From: Physella acuta
Lineage: Eukaryota > Mollusca > Gastropoda > Physidae
Reading direction: 5' to 3'
DNA length: 64,000 nucleotides
NCBI RefSeq assembly: GCF_028476545.1
Contig: NW_026731880.1
Span: forward strand, 379,501-443,500
Shown piece after piece: positions 36,494 to 49,449 of the stretch. Both the position numbers and the translations under genes were made by a program. The notes under the pieces were generated by a model. That model was given only the letters and a program-made list of their open reading frames with translations. It made no database searches and was not told the origin of the DNA. The first letter of the stretch is position 1; every line of letters starts with the position of its first letter.

Positions 36494-37241
36494 CAGGGGT
36501 TCCCAACCCCGTGCCCGCGGGCGCCATTGCGCCCGCCGAACGATTCGCATGTGCCCGCCGAACGATTCGTATGTGCCCGCCTCTCACTATTCGAAAAAGA
36601 CAGAATTCTTTTCCTTAACATTATTGAAAGGTTGAAGGGGATGGAAATCGAAAGTTTGAGAGGGGGGTGAAAATCCCAAATTTTTTTTGAGGGGGGGGGG
36701 GGGTGCAAATCGAAAGTTTGGGGGGGGGGGGTGCAAATCGAAAATTTGAGGGGGTGGGTGCAAATCGATAATTTTATTGGTGGGGTGCAAACCGAAAGTT
36801 TTGTACCCGGGTGACGGGAATGGTCGTTACGCCTCTTGAAAGAGTTTGTCGATTTAAATTATGTGGTGCCCGCCACCCTACCGATATTTTAGAATGTGCA
36901 CTAGAGCAGGGGTTCCCAACCCCGTGCCCGCGGGCGCCATGGCGCTGGCCGAACGATTCGTATGTGCCCGCCTCTCACTATTCGACAGAGACAGGATTTT
37001 TTTCATAAACATTATTGAAAGGTTGAAGGGGATGGAAATCGAAAGTTTGAGGGGGGGGGGGGGGGGTGCAAATCGAACGTTTTGTACCCGGGCGACGGGA
37101 AGGGTCGCTACGCCTCTGGATGGAGTTTGTCGATTTAAAATAGGTGGTGCCCGCCACCCTACTGATATTTTAGAATGTCCTCTAGAGTAAAAAAAGGTTG
37201 GGAACCCCTGCTCTAGAGTAACAACAGGTTGGGAACCCCTG
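36494..37241. mobile_element. hAT-like MITE, outer copy
   Basis: Ends CAGGGGTTCCCAACCCCGTG and GGTTGGGAACCCCTG, with an exact 8-bp duplication CTCTAAAA (36486-36493 and 37242-37249). It contains a piece of the G/C-run MITE (CAAATCGAAAGTTTG modules, then GTTACGCCTCTTG) and a second copy of itself. Confidence 0.85.
36907..37210. mobile_element. hAT-like MITE, inner copy
   Basis: Same ends as the outer element. Flanks CACTAGAG (36899-36906) and CTCTAGAG (37211-37218) agree at 6 of 8. It carries the same embedded G/C-run piece, so the composite was already formed before both copies spread. Confidence 0.75.
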
Positions 37242-37639
37242 CTCTAAAATAAATATCTATTATTTTGATTTGGTGTTTTAAACGAGCAGTTCACAATTAC
37301 TTCCCATATTTATTTTCCAAACAAACTACGGGAGACAACTCAAAGACAAAAAATCTGACTAATTGAAAAGAAATAACCAAGTTGGTTAAAAAATAATACA
37401 TTCATTCGATAATTGATCCATTGACATTAATTTGTTTATTATACGTTATCTAAGCATACTTTGCTTACATTGAACGGTGAATAAACGCTTTTGATACATT
37501 TAAAAAGCTAACAGTTGGTACTTATTTTATATTGATTTCAAAGATATGTAAATTAAACTGTTTAAACAATTTTACGTGCATTATCACAACCTTTGGCCAA
37601 ATAATTGTTTTTAATCAGCTTATCTGTTAATTAAATTAA

Positions 37640-38000
37640 GTGTGATTGCTTTATTTGTTGTTTCTGTTTGATTGGTGGTGTTTAATATTTTTCGCAAGTG
37701 TTTGCTTTGCTTTCTGTACTAATATACAATCTAAATAAATGTGTTTCTCAGTTTCTTGTATATTTTGTTTTCACGTTTGACATGTTATTTTAACATTTTG
37801 ATTTGACATTGTATTTCGTGAAACTGGAGTATTAAAAATCAGTCTGTATGCTACTTCCCTTTCTTTTGGTGTAATGCGTTTATTATGTAGGTTTATAAAT
37901 GTATCTTTAATGTCTATTATATTGTGTTCCCTGACCCAACTAATTCTCGTGTATAAGGGGGTCGCTTCGTATATTTTTTTTGTGTCTTTCCCAATAATGA
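37640..38000 (-). mobile_element. L1/Tx1-like LINE fragment
   Basis: Minus-strand reading gives LYTRISWVREHNIIDIKDTF, then INLHNKRITPKEREVAYRLI and further on an ETEKHIYLDC-type stretch. It aligns with RIQWCRKYALTDTMDTFRNL onward in the edge LINE (62872-64000). It is the C-terminal part of ORF2 near the zinc-binding motif, decayed. Confidence 0.75.
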
Positions 38001-38003
38001 TAG

Positions 38004-38819
38004 TGTTTTAAAGCAAATATTTTCAGTGGCAGCATTGGTACTGTCGAATTACAAATTATGAATTACTGAAAAGTAGAAAATAAAACAACTAAATAGCGGC
38101 GTATGATATGCCGCGGGTCGGCTCGTATATCTATATATATAATTCTCCTCTTCGAGCCGTTAGAAAACAAGCTGCAAACGCTCTCCTTACCTCCCCACCC
38201 CTACATGGTTTTAGTGAGCTGTGTTCACTCTAAATGTTTACAAGCAGAGCCATCGATTTTAAACGTAGGGGGGGGGGAGGAGGGGGGGGGGGAGGAAGGG
38301 GGGGGGGGGGGGGTTATGGTCCTTAACGAGCTACTTACAGTGTTTTAAAGAAATATTTTCAGTGTCAGCGTTGGTACTGTCGAATTCACAAATTATGAAT
38401 TATTGAAATTAGAAACAACTAAATAGCGGCGTATGTTATGCCGCGGGCCGGCTCGTATATATATAATTCTCTTCTTGGAGACGATAGAAAACAAGCTGTA
38501 AGCGCGCTCCCTACCACCCCCACCCCTACATGGTCTGGTAAGCTGTGGTTCACGCTAAATGTTTACAATCGCAGAGCTGGGTTTAATGACGACTATTAGG
38601 GGCAGATAATTTAGATTGAAACGATTTTAAACTTAGGGGAGGGGGTGCGGAAAGGAGGGGGGGGGGTTATCGTCCTAACGAGCTACGCTACTGATAGTGT
38701 TTTAAAGCAAATATTTTCAGTGGAAGTGTTGGTACTGTCGAATTCACAAATTATGAATTACTGAAAAGCAGAAAATAAAACAAATAAATAGCGGTGTATG
38801 ATACGCCGCGGGTCGGCGC
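38004..38819 (+). mobile_element. Head-to-tail array of Helitron-like elements
   Basis: A partial unit (to 38125) is followed by one at 38130-38455 and another at 38456-38819. Units begin TCTATATATATAATTCTC (shortened in the last) and end with a hairpin GCGGCGTATGATACGCCGC followed by GGGTCGGCTCG. There is no target duplication, and single copies elsewhere sit between A and T. The TC start, 3' hairpin and A/T site are Helitron traits; the final CTCG instead of CTRR is unusual. No coding sequence. Confidence 0.75.
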
Positions 38820-39399
38820 TTAGTGTTTAATTTCAATAGTCTCCAATTCATTCCATAAACCTGTGCCAACTATGTCAGTCATTACTTCCCTTGCTAACGT
38901 TCGGAATAAAAATAACATGTGTAGGTAAATAGTAAAATACGCATGTTTATTGGTAAACCAAAATACAATCATTTAAACTAAAGTGAACCTTATCATTTAG
39001 AATTTAGACGCATTTAAATTGAACTAAAAAAGGAAATATGTAAGTATGTAACTAGGTAAGATATGTAACCACTTTTTTAATATGGCAGACATTATGTTGA
39101 TCCAATTTTAATTAAGTTATTGAAACTGTCATTTAACTCAGACACTGCAATGGTCGCGCATAAGCTTTAATCACGGCAAAGTTAATAGTATTAATGTTTT
39201 GCTATAGGTTGTTAATAAAACAGTTGGATTTAGCATTGTTTTCTCTATAGTTAGCGCGTGTTATATAATGATGTCAGCCACGCCCTCATGTAATAATTGT
39301 CAATTTGTACTTAAAAGACTATTTAAATTTAAATAATTGTTATTGGAGCTGGGAAAAAGCATTTTTGTTCTGCACCTTTTGCAATTCTTTGTCATTATG

Positions 39400-39580
39400 T
39401 CATCCCTCTAAATGGTGTCTTCCGGTGCGTTCCGCACTCCCCCCCCCCGCCCCCCGCCCCGCCCTCGCTACGCCTCTGATCTGAGCTGAGTGGACTTAAG
39501 GACTTCTTACAGACTCGACTCCCTGGATCCGCACTTAAGACTTTCGGGTGAGCAATTGTGGTATATAAATGTCTAAATGT
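39400..39580. mobile_element. G/C-run MITE end joined to U2-type SINE tail
   Basis: 39405-39476 has the MITE outer arm and end (CTCGCTACGCCTCTG). Directly after it come GATCTGAGCTGAGTGGACTT, GACTCGACTCCCTGGATCC and GACTTTCGGGTGAGCAATTG, the tail of the U2-headed SINE. 38820-39400 shows nothing recognised beyond a block-Z-like trace near 39060. Confidence 0.5.
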
Positions 39581-39949
39581 ATACATTATATATAGCATGG
39601 TGTAACTGATTGAAATCTTTCTTAGGTGTGTCGAAAGCTATCATTTGGTTTTTATCCATCTTTTCTTCCTATATTGTCCAATTCTTTTTACACATATTCA
39701 AGGCTTCAGACAAGACGTATGTCTTTTTATAAATACGTTTTGGTACTACTACTTGTGTAGGAATGTACTATTATGATTTAGTTAGGCCTACTTTACTTTT
39801 TATGCCAGAATATTACAATAATTCATTCGTATGTGCAACTATTTAAAAACATGTATGATGAGATGTTGTAATCGAGTATATTATATGAGAAGCGGGATTT
39901 TATGTACATTTTTAAAAAAAGTAGACCGTAGATCTAAAAATGATACTGG

Positions 39950-40560
39950 GACGAACTGACCATTTACGCGAGACGAACAGCTGACAACTGAAGTCCTCTC
40001 AGTTGCAAGTTGGATGCAGATGTCGATCATTGTTGATCATTGGATCGTGTAGGGGAAATTCGGGTAGCGGAGTTAGACAGTAACGTGTAGAAACAGTCAA
40101 AGTAGAGTATAGCAGGGTACAGGAGTGTAGAAGATTGATTATGTGCAGATAAAGAAATATTATAGCATGTTTTGAATTGTACTTGTGTTTGATTTTACAC
40201 TTTATGCCAAGCTACATACGATAAAGTAAAGACGATCCCAGTTAAGTAACGTCCGACATATCAGCCTACAATTATATAACGTGTCACACATCGGTCTACA
40301 TTTAAATATCATTACATACATCACCTTACACTTACGTATTGTGTCACACATGATATACCAGATAAATTTACTATATTTGTATTACCAGTCACAAGGTATA
40401 TAATGTAGTGTACATATACGCTATAAAAATGTGTATCTAGATCTATATCTTTGTCAGCGTCCTTACTAAAGGTGAGTTGTTATGACAATCAAAAGTCATC
40501 TTCTTCATGGAATAATAGTCAAGGCATCTATCAGACCCAACATTAGAATGAATTTTCCTC
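39950..40560. repeat. Dispersed repeats V, X and W
   Basis: 39953-40060 resembles repeat V, 40060-40215 resembles X, and 40430-40560 resembles W (GTCAGCGTCC, then CATCTTCTTCATGGAAT). No gene seen. Confidence 0.5.
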
Positions 40561-40942
40561 TTTTATTTTGATTGTTTACATTTAAAGTGATAAGCAAAGC
40601 AGCATGAAATTTAAAGTGATCGTTAACTAAACCGAATTATTCGTTGGTCTATGAAATGAGTAAAAAAATCAAAAAGCTGACTTTCCTAATACAGAAATCT
40701 AAAACATATAACACCGTTAACCCTTAAATTATTAGCGTTCCAATTAACTTGTTATTTAAAAAGTATTTTTTTAGATGTATATGTAGGACGTAATGATTTG
40801 TTTCATGTTTTTTTCTATAAGATCATTTACACGGCTAGTAATACAAACTAGAATCGTTTTATTTCCCTTATAATACGGATGGTATATAATGGGAAGTAAT
40901 AGCAAAATAATTAAAATAAAGATGAGTGTCCAATATGTTCTC

Positions 40943-41095
40943 TTCTCGGCATTTTGACTCAAATCAAAGCGTAGTGTCTGTTATGGGTTCTGTATGGAGG
41001 TATTAGCTATGGCCACAGTTTCTCATTTGCTAGTTGGACTCGACTACGGGAACCAAACTCGTGACTTTCGAGTGAGCAATTGTGCGATATGCAGT
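40943..41095 (+). mobile_element. U2 snRNA-headed SINE, copy 3
   Basis: Head reads TTCTCGGCATTTTGACTCAA, then ATCAAAGCGTAGTGTCTGTT. It follows U2 snRNA over about 40 bases with a few changes, further into U2 than the copy at 20507. Then GGTTCTGTATGGAGGTATTA and, after an internal deletion, ACTCGTGACTTTCGAGTGAG. It sits in different flanking DNA from the other two, so it is an independent insertion. Confidence 0.7.
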
Positions 41096-41654
41096 AGTTA
41101 CTTATTGTAATGTTATGTGGATTGGAAGCAACATGTTATTGTATCATTTCTTTTCAATCTTTCATGCCAAATTTTTCGTACTTATATATTTTACATCTCC
41201 AGCTAATATGTAAGGCTATTTTCTGTTGGTTTTTCAACTACTACTTCAATATTTACTTAAATTTTAAAAATGTGATAATCAAAATAATTGGCACAGGTAG
41301 ATTATCAAGTGCAAACTAATTAAATAATGTGTGATTAGATATTGTGATAGAGTATACTCCGTGAGTGGTAACATATTATTATTTATTTCTCAACAGTGGG
41401 GAAGGTAAATACAAAACTGTAGCATATTGAGTTATGCGGTGTTTCCGTTTTTGTATCCCTTTGGCTGGTAATCTAAATGAGAATTAAGATTAAATAAATA
41501 TGTTATCATAAAGGTTTTAAGACTGGACATGACGGCCTTCTATGGCGATATGCAAGTTGAAATGATACATGAATTATGGTAAGATCTAAAATAGCTTTAA
41601 AAGAAACATAAATCAACAGAATAAAATCGGCCTATGTCTGTCACTCCGTAATAT

Positions 41655-42480
41655 GATGTGTTTGTTGGCTTTAATATCGTGTTAATTCTTTGTCTTGTGA
41701 GTATGGTGCTTATAGATGGTAGTGTGGCTCTAGTCTTATTATATCTAAGTTTTCAAGCCTAAAAGTGTTAATGTTTGTTCTAATGACATGTAGTCATATA
41801 CCTCTATTTATTTATTTTGTATTCGGGTTTGGTTGTTGATATTTCTAACGGTGTTTTTAGAAATGAAATGTTTGTATTTGTTTGTTTTATAAAGTGGGTT
41901 GGTATTTTGCTAACAGTGACTGTAAATATATGTTTTGGTAATATGTATCTGTTAATTAGCGCTGCCCTAATGTTTGTGATGTAATGTATATACTTGTCCA
42001 GCTTCTGTGTAATTGTGTCCGTCAGTCTCGTCCATGTGAAGCCGTACAGTTTACGTTTGTCTGTCACTATAATTGGGGTGTCATATTTTATCTTACTTAT
42101 ACATTTCCTAGAATTTTTTATTACTCTGCATTGATTTTGCCACCACTGCCTATCCCGTATTTTGTAAATGTCTATATTATAGTCTTCATTTCTTTCTCTG
42201 TCTGTAGTAAAACATTGGTGTCGTTAACTTATGCTGTAATTTTCCTGACCCAATAATTTGGTACTGGCAATCCTTTATTACGGCTGGCCTCCCGCCTAAT
42301 ACGTTCTAACGTGGGCTCTATGATAAATAGGTGGTGTATTGGAGGGGTGGGGGTGAGATTGATTAGTTGAAGCTGTTGAGTACTAACGAGATGTCTTTCA
42401 TTTAGAATAAACTTAGCTAATTCTTGTTTCTGGTTGTTACACTCTTAGTTAAAGGCAGGTTCTATTAACCTCGTTCTCAT
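41655..42480 (-). mobile_element. L1/Tx1-like LINE fragment with decayed RT core
   Basis: Minus strand: around 42210-42250 a VRKITA stretch leads into a decayed YADD box (reads stop-Val-Asn-Asp), then NVLLQTEKEMKTII, and KINAE. After that comes TDKRKLYGFTWTRLTDTITQ and RAALINRYILPKHIFTVTV. This spans the reverse-transcriptase palm and the region after it. Several stops are present, so it is dead. Confidence 0.75.
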
Positions 42481-42829
42481 ATCCGATTGTAGTAGCAAAA
42501 TAAATATTTGGACGTTTATGAAATTGTCTTTAAAATGTGTACACAAAACAGTTGATGTATCGGTTTACATGTTGATGTTTTGAAGCACTACATTTAAATA
42601 CATAACAAATTGTAAACTAAATTGTAAAATAAAATGTTAACTAATTTGAATTGGTTTGCTCCTGCGTATTTTCTAGTTAACTATTTACATTAGTTTATTC
42701 ATGTTTTGCCTAGAATTGGTCCATTTTATTAAAAGGGACACATACACACTCAGTTTAGAATAAATATCATTAATTTATTGTGTAACAGGTCCTGTGATAC
42801 ATCGAAGTTAATATATTTTTCTTTGTTTT

Positions 42830-43460
42830 TTTTCACCTTTTTTTTTATTGTTGTTATTACTACATGTTTGCCCAATCTTGTTTCATCTCTAATTGATTAA
42901 TTAACGTGTTAATTTAATTGACGTATTTTTGTAGTTTATATATCAATCTGTGTGAGTTTAAAAATATCTAGACTTACCAGTTCTGTGTTATTGTAATAAT
43001 AGCAACTGGACCTACTTGACATACAACTCCCATATACTTTATTATATACTAGAATCAACTGCACGAAATATAACACGAAAACTGAACAATTCATTTGTAC
43101 TTTAGAAATTTATTATTCCGTATTGTAGTTTTTGTTTTGGTTAAAATGAATGTTCAGTTGACAGATTTTGTCTACACAAATTTCCTGTTGACAAATTGTG
43201 TCCACATAGATATTCAGTTTACGGACTGTGTTCACATAGATGTTTCGTCCTTTTCTGTTTTTCATCGCGTCTTTATGTGATATATTTTGTAAATATACGA
43301 TAGTAAAGTTCAGTTCGTACCTGACGTTGAAGTAGAGTTCGCTTGTTTCTGTGACATCGTCATACAAAAGGATAAAGTATTCAGAACTAACCACAGCCGC
43401 CTTTACTTCCCCAAACGTGAATGAGGTATACATAAAGGCTGAGTGGACTCGGGGTGTCTA
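42830..43460. repeat. Dispersed block U, copy 1
   Basis: Matches 58500-59110 over its length, including 'CTAGACTTACCAGTTCTGTG', 'ACTGGACCTACTTGACATAC' and 'CTAGAATCAACTG'. A set of about 30-bp repeats (TGTTCACATAGATGTTCAG type, 43150-43250) and a SINE-like part (43340-43450) lie within. Confidence 0.7.
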
Positions 43461-43561
43461 ACGGACTTTATTCCAAATTCAAAATATAGAAGTGTGAGTT
43501 AATGGTCGTTTGCTCTGACATTGAACCATGCATTCATCCGTCAGATGTAACCTGAGTAGGT

Positions 43562-43672
43562 CAGGGGTCGGCAGCCTGCGACTCGCGAGCAGCATGCGGC
43601 TCTTTTGATGAAAAGATGTGGCTCTCCAACTCCTTGCACAAATATTAATAGTTGTATTTTTTATTTAAATTT
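43562..43672. mobile_element. hAT end fragment
   Basis: CAGGGGTCGGCAGCCTGCGA, then GCATGCGGCTCTTTTGATGA: the end of the hAT family seen at 47644 and 48697. The other end is absent. Confidence 0.6.
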
Positions 43673-43864
43673 TCTCTGGACCGTGGGGTACATGTTTACC
43701 CCTGCGTTCAGTAGGGTGGAATATAAGCCTGGTAAGAACAAAATTACAGAAGCGACCGGTACACGATATCCAAACCAGTCAGTCAGAGTTTGCCGTACTG
43801 AGGCCTAACTGGCTAATTGAGGACCAAAAAAAAAGAAGAGAAAAGTAACATATTTTACTATGTT

Positions 43865-43930
43865 TTGCCTTGGTGTCACCCCCCCCCTAAGTGATGTCAC
43901 TCGGTTCGGTCCGCACCCCCCGCCACTGGT
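43865..43930. mobile_element. G/C-run MITE, partial
   Basis: CCTTGGTGTCACCCC with a C-run, then GATGTCACTCGGTTCGGTCC and GCCACTGG. Only one end is present. Confidence 0.5.
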
Positions 43931-44735
43931 TGTGTGTGTTGTAGTAGAAGACTTTTATCCAATTTATTTTCTATGAGAATTGTGTGAAGATACGTGTGCA
44001 GTGGAAAGTTTTCTCCTGGTCTAAGCTGAGTATGCATTCTGAGTGTTTTTATTGTGTGTACACTGAATGATATCTCTGATTAGGTGATTGTTATTGTGTA
44101 TGTTACTCCCTGTGATATTGCATTGTTGGTCAAAACGTATGAACTTGTATGGAAATGGTTCTATTTCAGCAATCTAGGATTTTTGTATAATTGTATAGTC
44201 GGTGTTTAAACGATAAGTAGGTCTATAAATGTTTGTTAAATTAGGGTCAGTCTGGGATTTCCGAAGAAATGTTATAAAAGATGTGGTAAAGATTTAATGG
44301 CGCCTATAAAACAGAAACATTATTTTGAATAGAGTTATGTCGGTTGTGAAGTTTTTATATATTTCGCTAAATCAGGAAATTTATATAGCCACTTTGTCAT
44401 GGGAGATAAATATTGATCAATGAGACTTTATCACATGTCTTCTAATTGTGTAACACATATTGCGACTGTGTTTATTTTTCAATGGCATAAAAATTTTAAA
44501 TAGAAAGCAAAGACACATATTCAGTATTTATCATTTAAAAAAAAAATAATATTTTGAAGCGAGTATGTTTTGACAAATAAAACATTATGCCTTTTTTTTA
44601 GAATTATTCCAACGCATTCATTGTATTTGATATTTCAATTACACAGGTAATTACTTCCCTTGAAAACTTTCGGAGCATGAATTAAAGTAAATGCTCATCT
44701 GCATTTGTGAACAAAAATAACATTGTCTGCATTAA
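43930..44735. repeat. Dispersed block Z, copy 3
   Basis: Aligns with 19320-20330 by shared landmarks (GATATTGCATTGTTGGTCAA, GGGTCAGTCTGGGATTTCCG). It ends in a TA microsatellite of about 100 bases (44740-44840). 44840-45430 is a stretch with imperfect 'GTTTCGTCACTTTGCGAATG' repeats and no gene. Confidence 0.7.
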
Positions 44736-44736
44736 A

Positions 44737-44844
<108 letters not shown>

Positions 44845-45431
44845 CTTTGTAACGCGAAGAAATCCTTCTGTACAGTTTCGTCACCTTTTGAATACGAGGG
44901 GCCTACTGTAGAGTTTCGTCACTTTGCGAATGATGAAATAAGCATCCATTATTAGACAATCCAGTCAGAAATGGAGATCGAGAATCTAATAATAGACCAT
45001 TAGTAACGCTAGCAAATTGCATCAGTCACACGTCAAATATTTTTTTTACTTGTTAAAGAAAAAAAATCCTGTTCATTTGTGTCACTTTAGCGAATGACGA
45101 AATCTGCATCATTATTAACAGGATGCTATTTGGCACGAGGCGCCTATTAGATTTAAGGAGCCAGGGGGCGTACGCCGCGCCTATGCGGCAGCGTAATCGG
45201 GGGGTGGGTCCCTGAGAGCGCCCTTCTACGTCTCTGACACAGGGGTACGCTAGTTGAACATATAATTGTGTACAGCTTGGTTGTTGCAGATAGTTGGAAA
45301 TGTGCTATGTTGTGTAGGCTGTGTTTATATCGTCTCCTGTAATGTAATTAACAAAGGTGGAGTTGAATGCATTGCTAAACATAATACAAATGGGCAATTG
45401 CGTCCAATATGATACAAAGTATGTATAGATC

Positions 45432-46379
<948 letters not shown>

Positions 46380-46599
46380 AATATATAAGAACACTGACAC
46401 ATGTGTACGGAATAAATCATCCGTTACTGTAAGTGGTTAACGATGTTTGATTTGGTTACACAGGGTTTGTTTTATAGGTTGTATGCCCTACATTACAATT
46501 GGTTACATAGCGTTATGTTTTATATTAATTAACTAGATTGTACATTACAATTGTGCAATGAATATAGTTTATGCAGTTAAAGCCTTCACAACAAAAAAT

Positions 46600-46926
46600 A
46601 AAACACAAACACTTTCACACACACTATTGCCCACGTACTTTCCCAAACATATATAAATAATTACTGCATGGATTTTTGAAATGCATGTTTTGAACTAAGC
46701 TATGCTGTGTTTGTATGTTATTATGTTTTCATGTGTAGACATACATTTTAAAAGACGAAATACAAGTGAATTAAAAAAAAGGTCTACAGTTTGTGTAACA
46801 TTTTACACATACCATTACGTATTTATTGATTAATGTTTGTCGCAAGTAACTAGTAACAATTTCGTCATTACAATGTATGCCAGGAACCCATCGAATTTAG
46901 GAGAACTAAACACAATCCACATAGTG
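46600..46926. repeat. Dispersed block Y, copy 4, left part
   Basis: 46600-46760 matches 1-170 and 46800-46925 matches 610-760. The block is interrupted by a LINE and resumes at about 48210 (matches 770 onward) up to about 48660. Confidence 0.7.
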
Positions 46927-48207
46927 TGGATAGGCAAACAATATAGAGTCTGTTGAGACACTAGGGTGTACCTGCTAAGTTAGTGGAAATAATCCAGCAA
47001 CTTTACAATGGATTTTCATTCCAAGTTAGCCATGCTGGGAAACTGTCTAAAGAGTTCCAGGTCAACACAGGTGTGAGACAAGGATGAATGCTGTCGCCCC
47101 TCCTCTTCTTGGTGGTTCTCGATTGGGTGACACGCACAGCCTATGCCCGTTCTGGAAAAGGTATTCAGTGGACAATCACGGGGAAACTAGAAGATCTGGA
47201 GTTTGCAGATGATCTTGCCTTACTCGCGCACAGGCTACAAGACATGCAAGAAAAAGTTGATGCATTAGGAGCCATCTCGCAGAGCGTAGGTCCTAAGATC
47301 AACAAAGAAAAGACAGAAATGATGAGAATTAACAATAAACAGGAGGCTCCAGTGACAATAGACGGAAGACAGGTAAATGATGTGCAAGAGTTTGTCTACC
47401 TTGGCAGCAAGATCAGCAAAACGGGAGGCACAGAGGAGGACATACGCGCCAGAGTTAATAGAGCCCGCTGCGCTTTCACAGTCCTGCGACCCATATGGAA
47501 AAGTTCGGCCATCTCCATTACCACAAACATTATGATATTTAACTATAATGTCAAGGCAGCTCTGCTGTATGGAGCAGAGACATGGAGAGTCTCCAAGGCA
47601 AGCACAGCAAATATACAGACCTTCATGAATAGATGCCTTAGACCAGGGGTCGGCAACCTTTTGAAGCGGAAGAGCCAAAAGTTAAAATTTTCAAAATTTC
47701 CCTGGTTTTAAAAGAGCCACTTACATTTATTTTATTTCAAATATTTTATTTTTTTATTAAGATTATTAGTATTTGTTCAAGGAGCTGGAGAGCCGCATCT
47801 TGATATCAAAAGAGCCGCATGCGGCTCGCGAGCCGCAGGTTGCCGACCCCTGCCTTAGACAGATACAGAAACTGAGATGGCAGGACAAAGTGCCGAACTT
47901 GGAACTATGGAGGAAAGCTAGGCAGGAGCCTATAGGTGTGCAAATAAGAAGGAGGAAGTGGCGCTGGGTGGGTCACACACTGCGAAAGGCTCACACAAAT
48001 GTTACACGCCAAGCGCTTGAGTGGAACCCTCAGGGAAAGCGGAAGAGAGGGCGCCCAAGACAGACCTGGAGGCGGAGTCTTCTTGAAGAACTGAAGCCAA
48101 CAGGGATGTCTTGGGAGATGTCAAAATTAATAGCCGAGGATAGGAAGAAATGGAAGGAAATGGTGGAGGCCCTATGCTCCATAAGGAGCAAAGAGGACTA
48201 AGTCAAG
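46927..48207 (+). mobile_element. RTE-like LINE, 5'-truncated, 3' end present
   Basis: Encodes the back half of a reverse transcriptase: GVPAKLVEIIQQLYNGFSFQ, then the stretch ending TGVRQG, then the FADD core in LEDLEFADDLALLAH, YLGSKISKTGGTEEDI, LLYGAETWRVSK and IRRRKWRWVGHTLRKAHTNV to a stop near 48201. Three sense codons have become stops before 47090, and a hAT MITE splits the frame at 47644-47852. The 3' end is a short AAGTC repeat rather than poly(A), as in RTE elements. The flanks resemble a duplicated ACACAATCCACA site. It is 5'-truncated and immobile. The RTE assignment rests on motif memory. Confidence 0.8.
47644..47852. mobile_element. Non-autonomous hAT element (209 bp) inside the LINE
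   Basis: Ends CAGGGGTCGGCAACCTTTTG and GGTTGCCGACCCCTG. Exact 8-bp duplication CCTTAGAC (47636-47643 and 47853-47860). Without it the LINE frame runs NRCLR directly into QIQKLRWQDK. Confidence 0.95.
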
Positions 48208-48696
48208 TCAAAACACCATCCACACGCATAGAAACGTCCAACTATATTCCTTAACTTATCTGCAGGCAATACTGTTATATGTATTATTATAAGTTTTGGT
48301 GCTCTAAAATAAATTTATTTCATATTGATTTGGTATTTTAAACTAGCATTTCATAATTACTTCCCATATTTGTTTTTTATACAAAATACGGGAAACAACT
48401 CAAAGACATAAAAAACCAAATAATAGATTAATAAACCAATGAATAAAAAAATAATACATACATCCTATTTATTATCTATTGACATTAATTATTATTTTAT
48501 ATATTATTTAAAAGTACTTTGCTAATATCGAAAAGTAAATAAATGCTTTTAATACATTTAAAAACGAACACTTTTACTTATTTCATGTAGATTTCAAAGA
48601 CATAAAAATTAAACTGTTTAAATCTTTTACTATCAGAACGGCAAATGCTTGGCTATATTTAAATTATATTACACTCTAGCTCACTACTATATAAGC

Positions 48697-49441
48697 CAGG
48701 GGTCGGCAACCTGCGGCTCGCGAGCCGCATGCGGCTCTTTTTATATCGAGACGCGGCTCTTCAGCTCTATGCACAAATATTAATAACGAGCCTACCCGCG
48801 GCATATCATACGCCGCTATTTAGTTGTTTTTTTTCTACTTTTCAGTAATTCATAATTTGTGAATTCGACAGTACCAACGCTGACATTGAAAATATTTCTT
48901 TAAAACACTATAAGTAGCTCGTTAAGGACGATACCCCCCCATCCCCCCTCCTCCCCGCCCCTCCTTCCCCCCCCCCCCCCCTTTCCTTTAAAGTAAACTC
49001 CACTTAGTTACCCCCCCCCCCTACGTTTAAAATCGTTTCAAACTAAATTATCTGCCCCTAATAGTCGTCACTAAACCCGGAATTGCTTGTAAACATTTAG
49101 CGTGAACCACAGCTCACCAGACCATGTGAGGGGGGGGGGTGGTAGGGAGCGCGCTTACAGCATGTTTTCTAGCGTCTCCCAGAAGAGAATTATATATATA
49201 TAGATTATTTTATTTTTGTTTTCAAAACTCATACAAATATTGTTCTGCGACACTCGGAAATGAACGATAAAATAATAAACAATAAACACTCGCTATTCTA
49301 TAAGATATTTAGTTACGCCCTATTTCAATGTATTTCTTATGAGCTTGTCTATCCCAAATTGAAAAATTCAACTTCATGGCGAAGATCACTAAGAAAATAA
49401 ACGAGCTAAATGTAAAACTGCAAGAAAGGGAAAACCCAGAT
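48697..49441 (+). mobile_element. hAT relic carrying a Helitron-like insertion, copy 1
   Basis: Begins with the hAT end CAGGGGTCGGCAACCTGCGG. A Helitron-like element (48787-49204, minus orientation) is inserted. Beyond it 49370-49440 encodes KFNFMAKITKKINELNVKLQ, resembling a hAT transposase segment (typically ...HLNELNLKLQG). The right part is lost into block Y near 49441. Confidence 0.7.
48787..49204 (-). mobile_element. Helitron-like element in hAT relic, copy 1
   Basis: Reverse complement starts TCTATATATATATAATTCTC and ends with the GCGGCGTATGATATGCCGCG-type hairpin then CTCG; the site is A|T with no duplication. C-runs occupy the middle. Confidence 0.75.
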
Positions 49442-49449
49442 TTAAAAAA

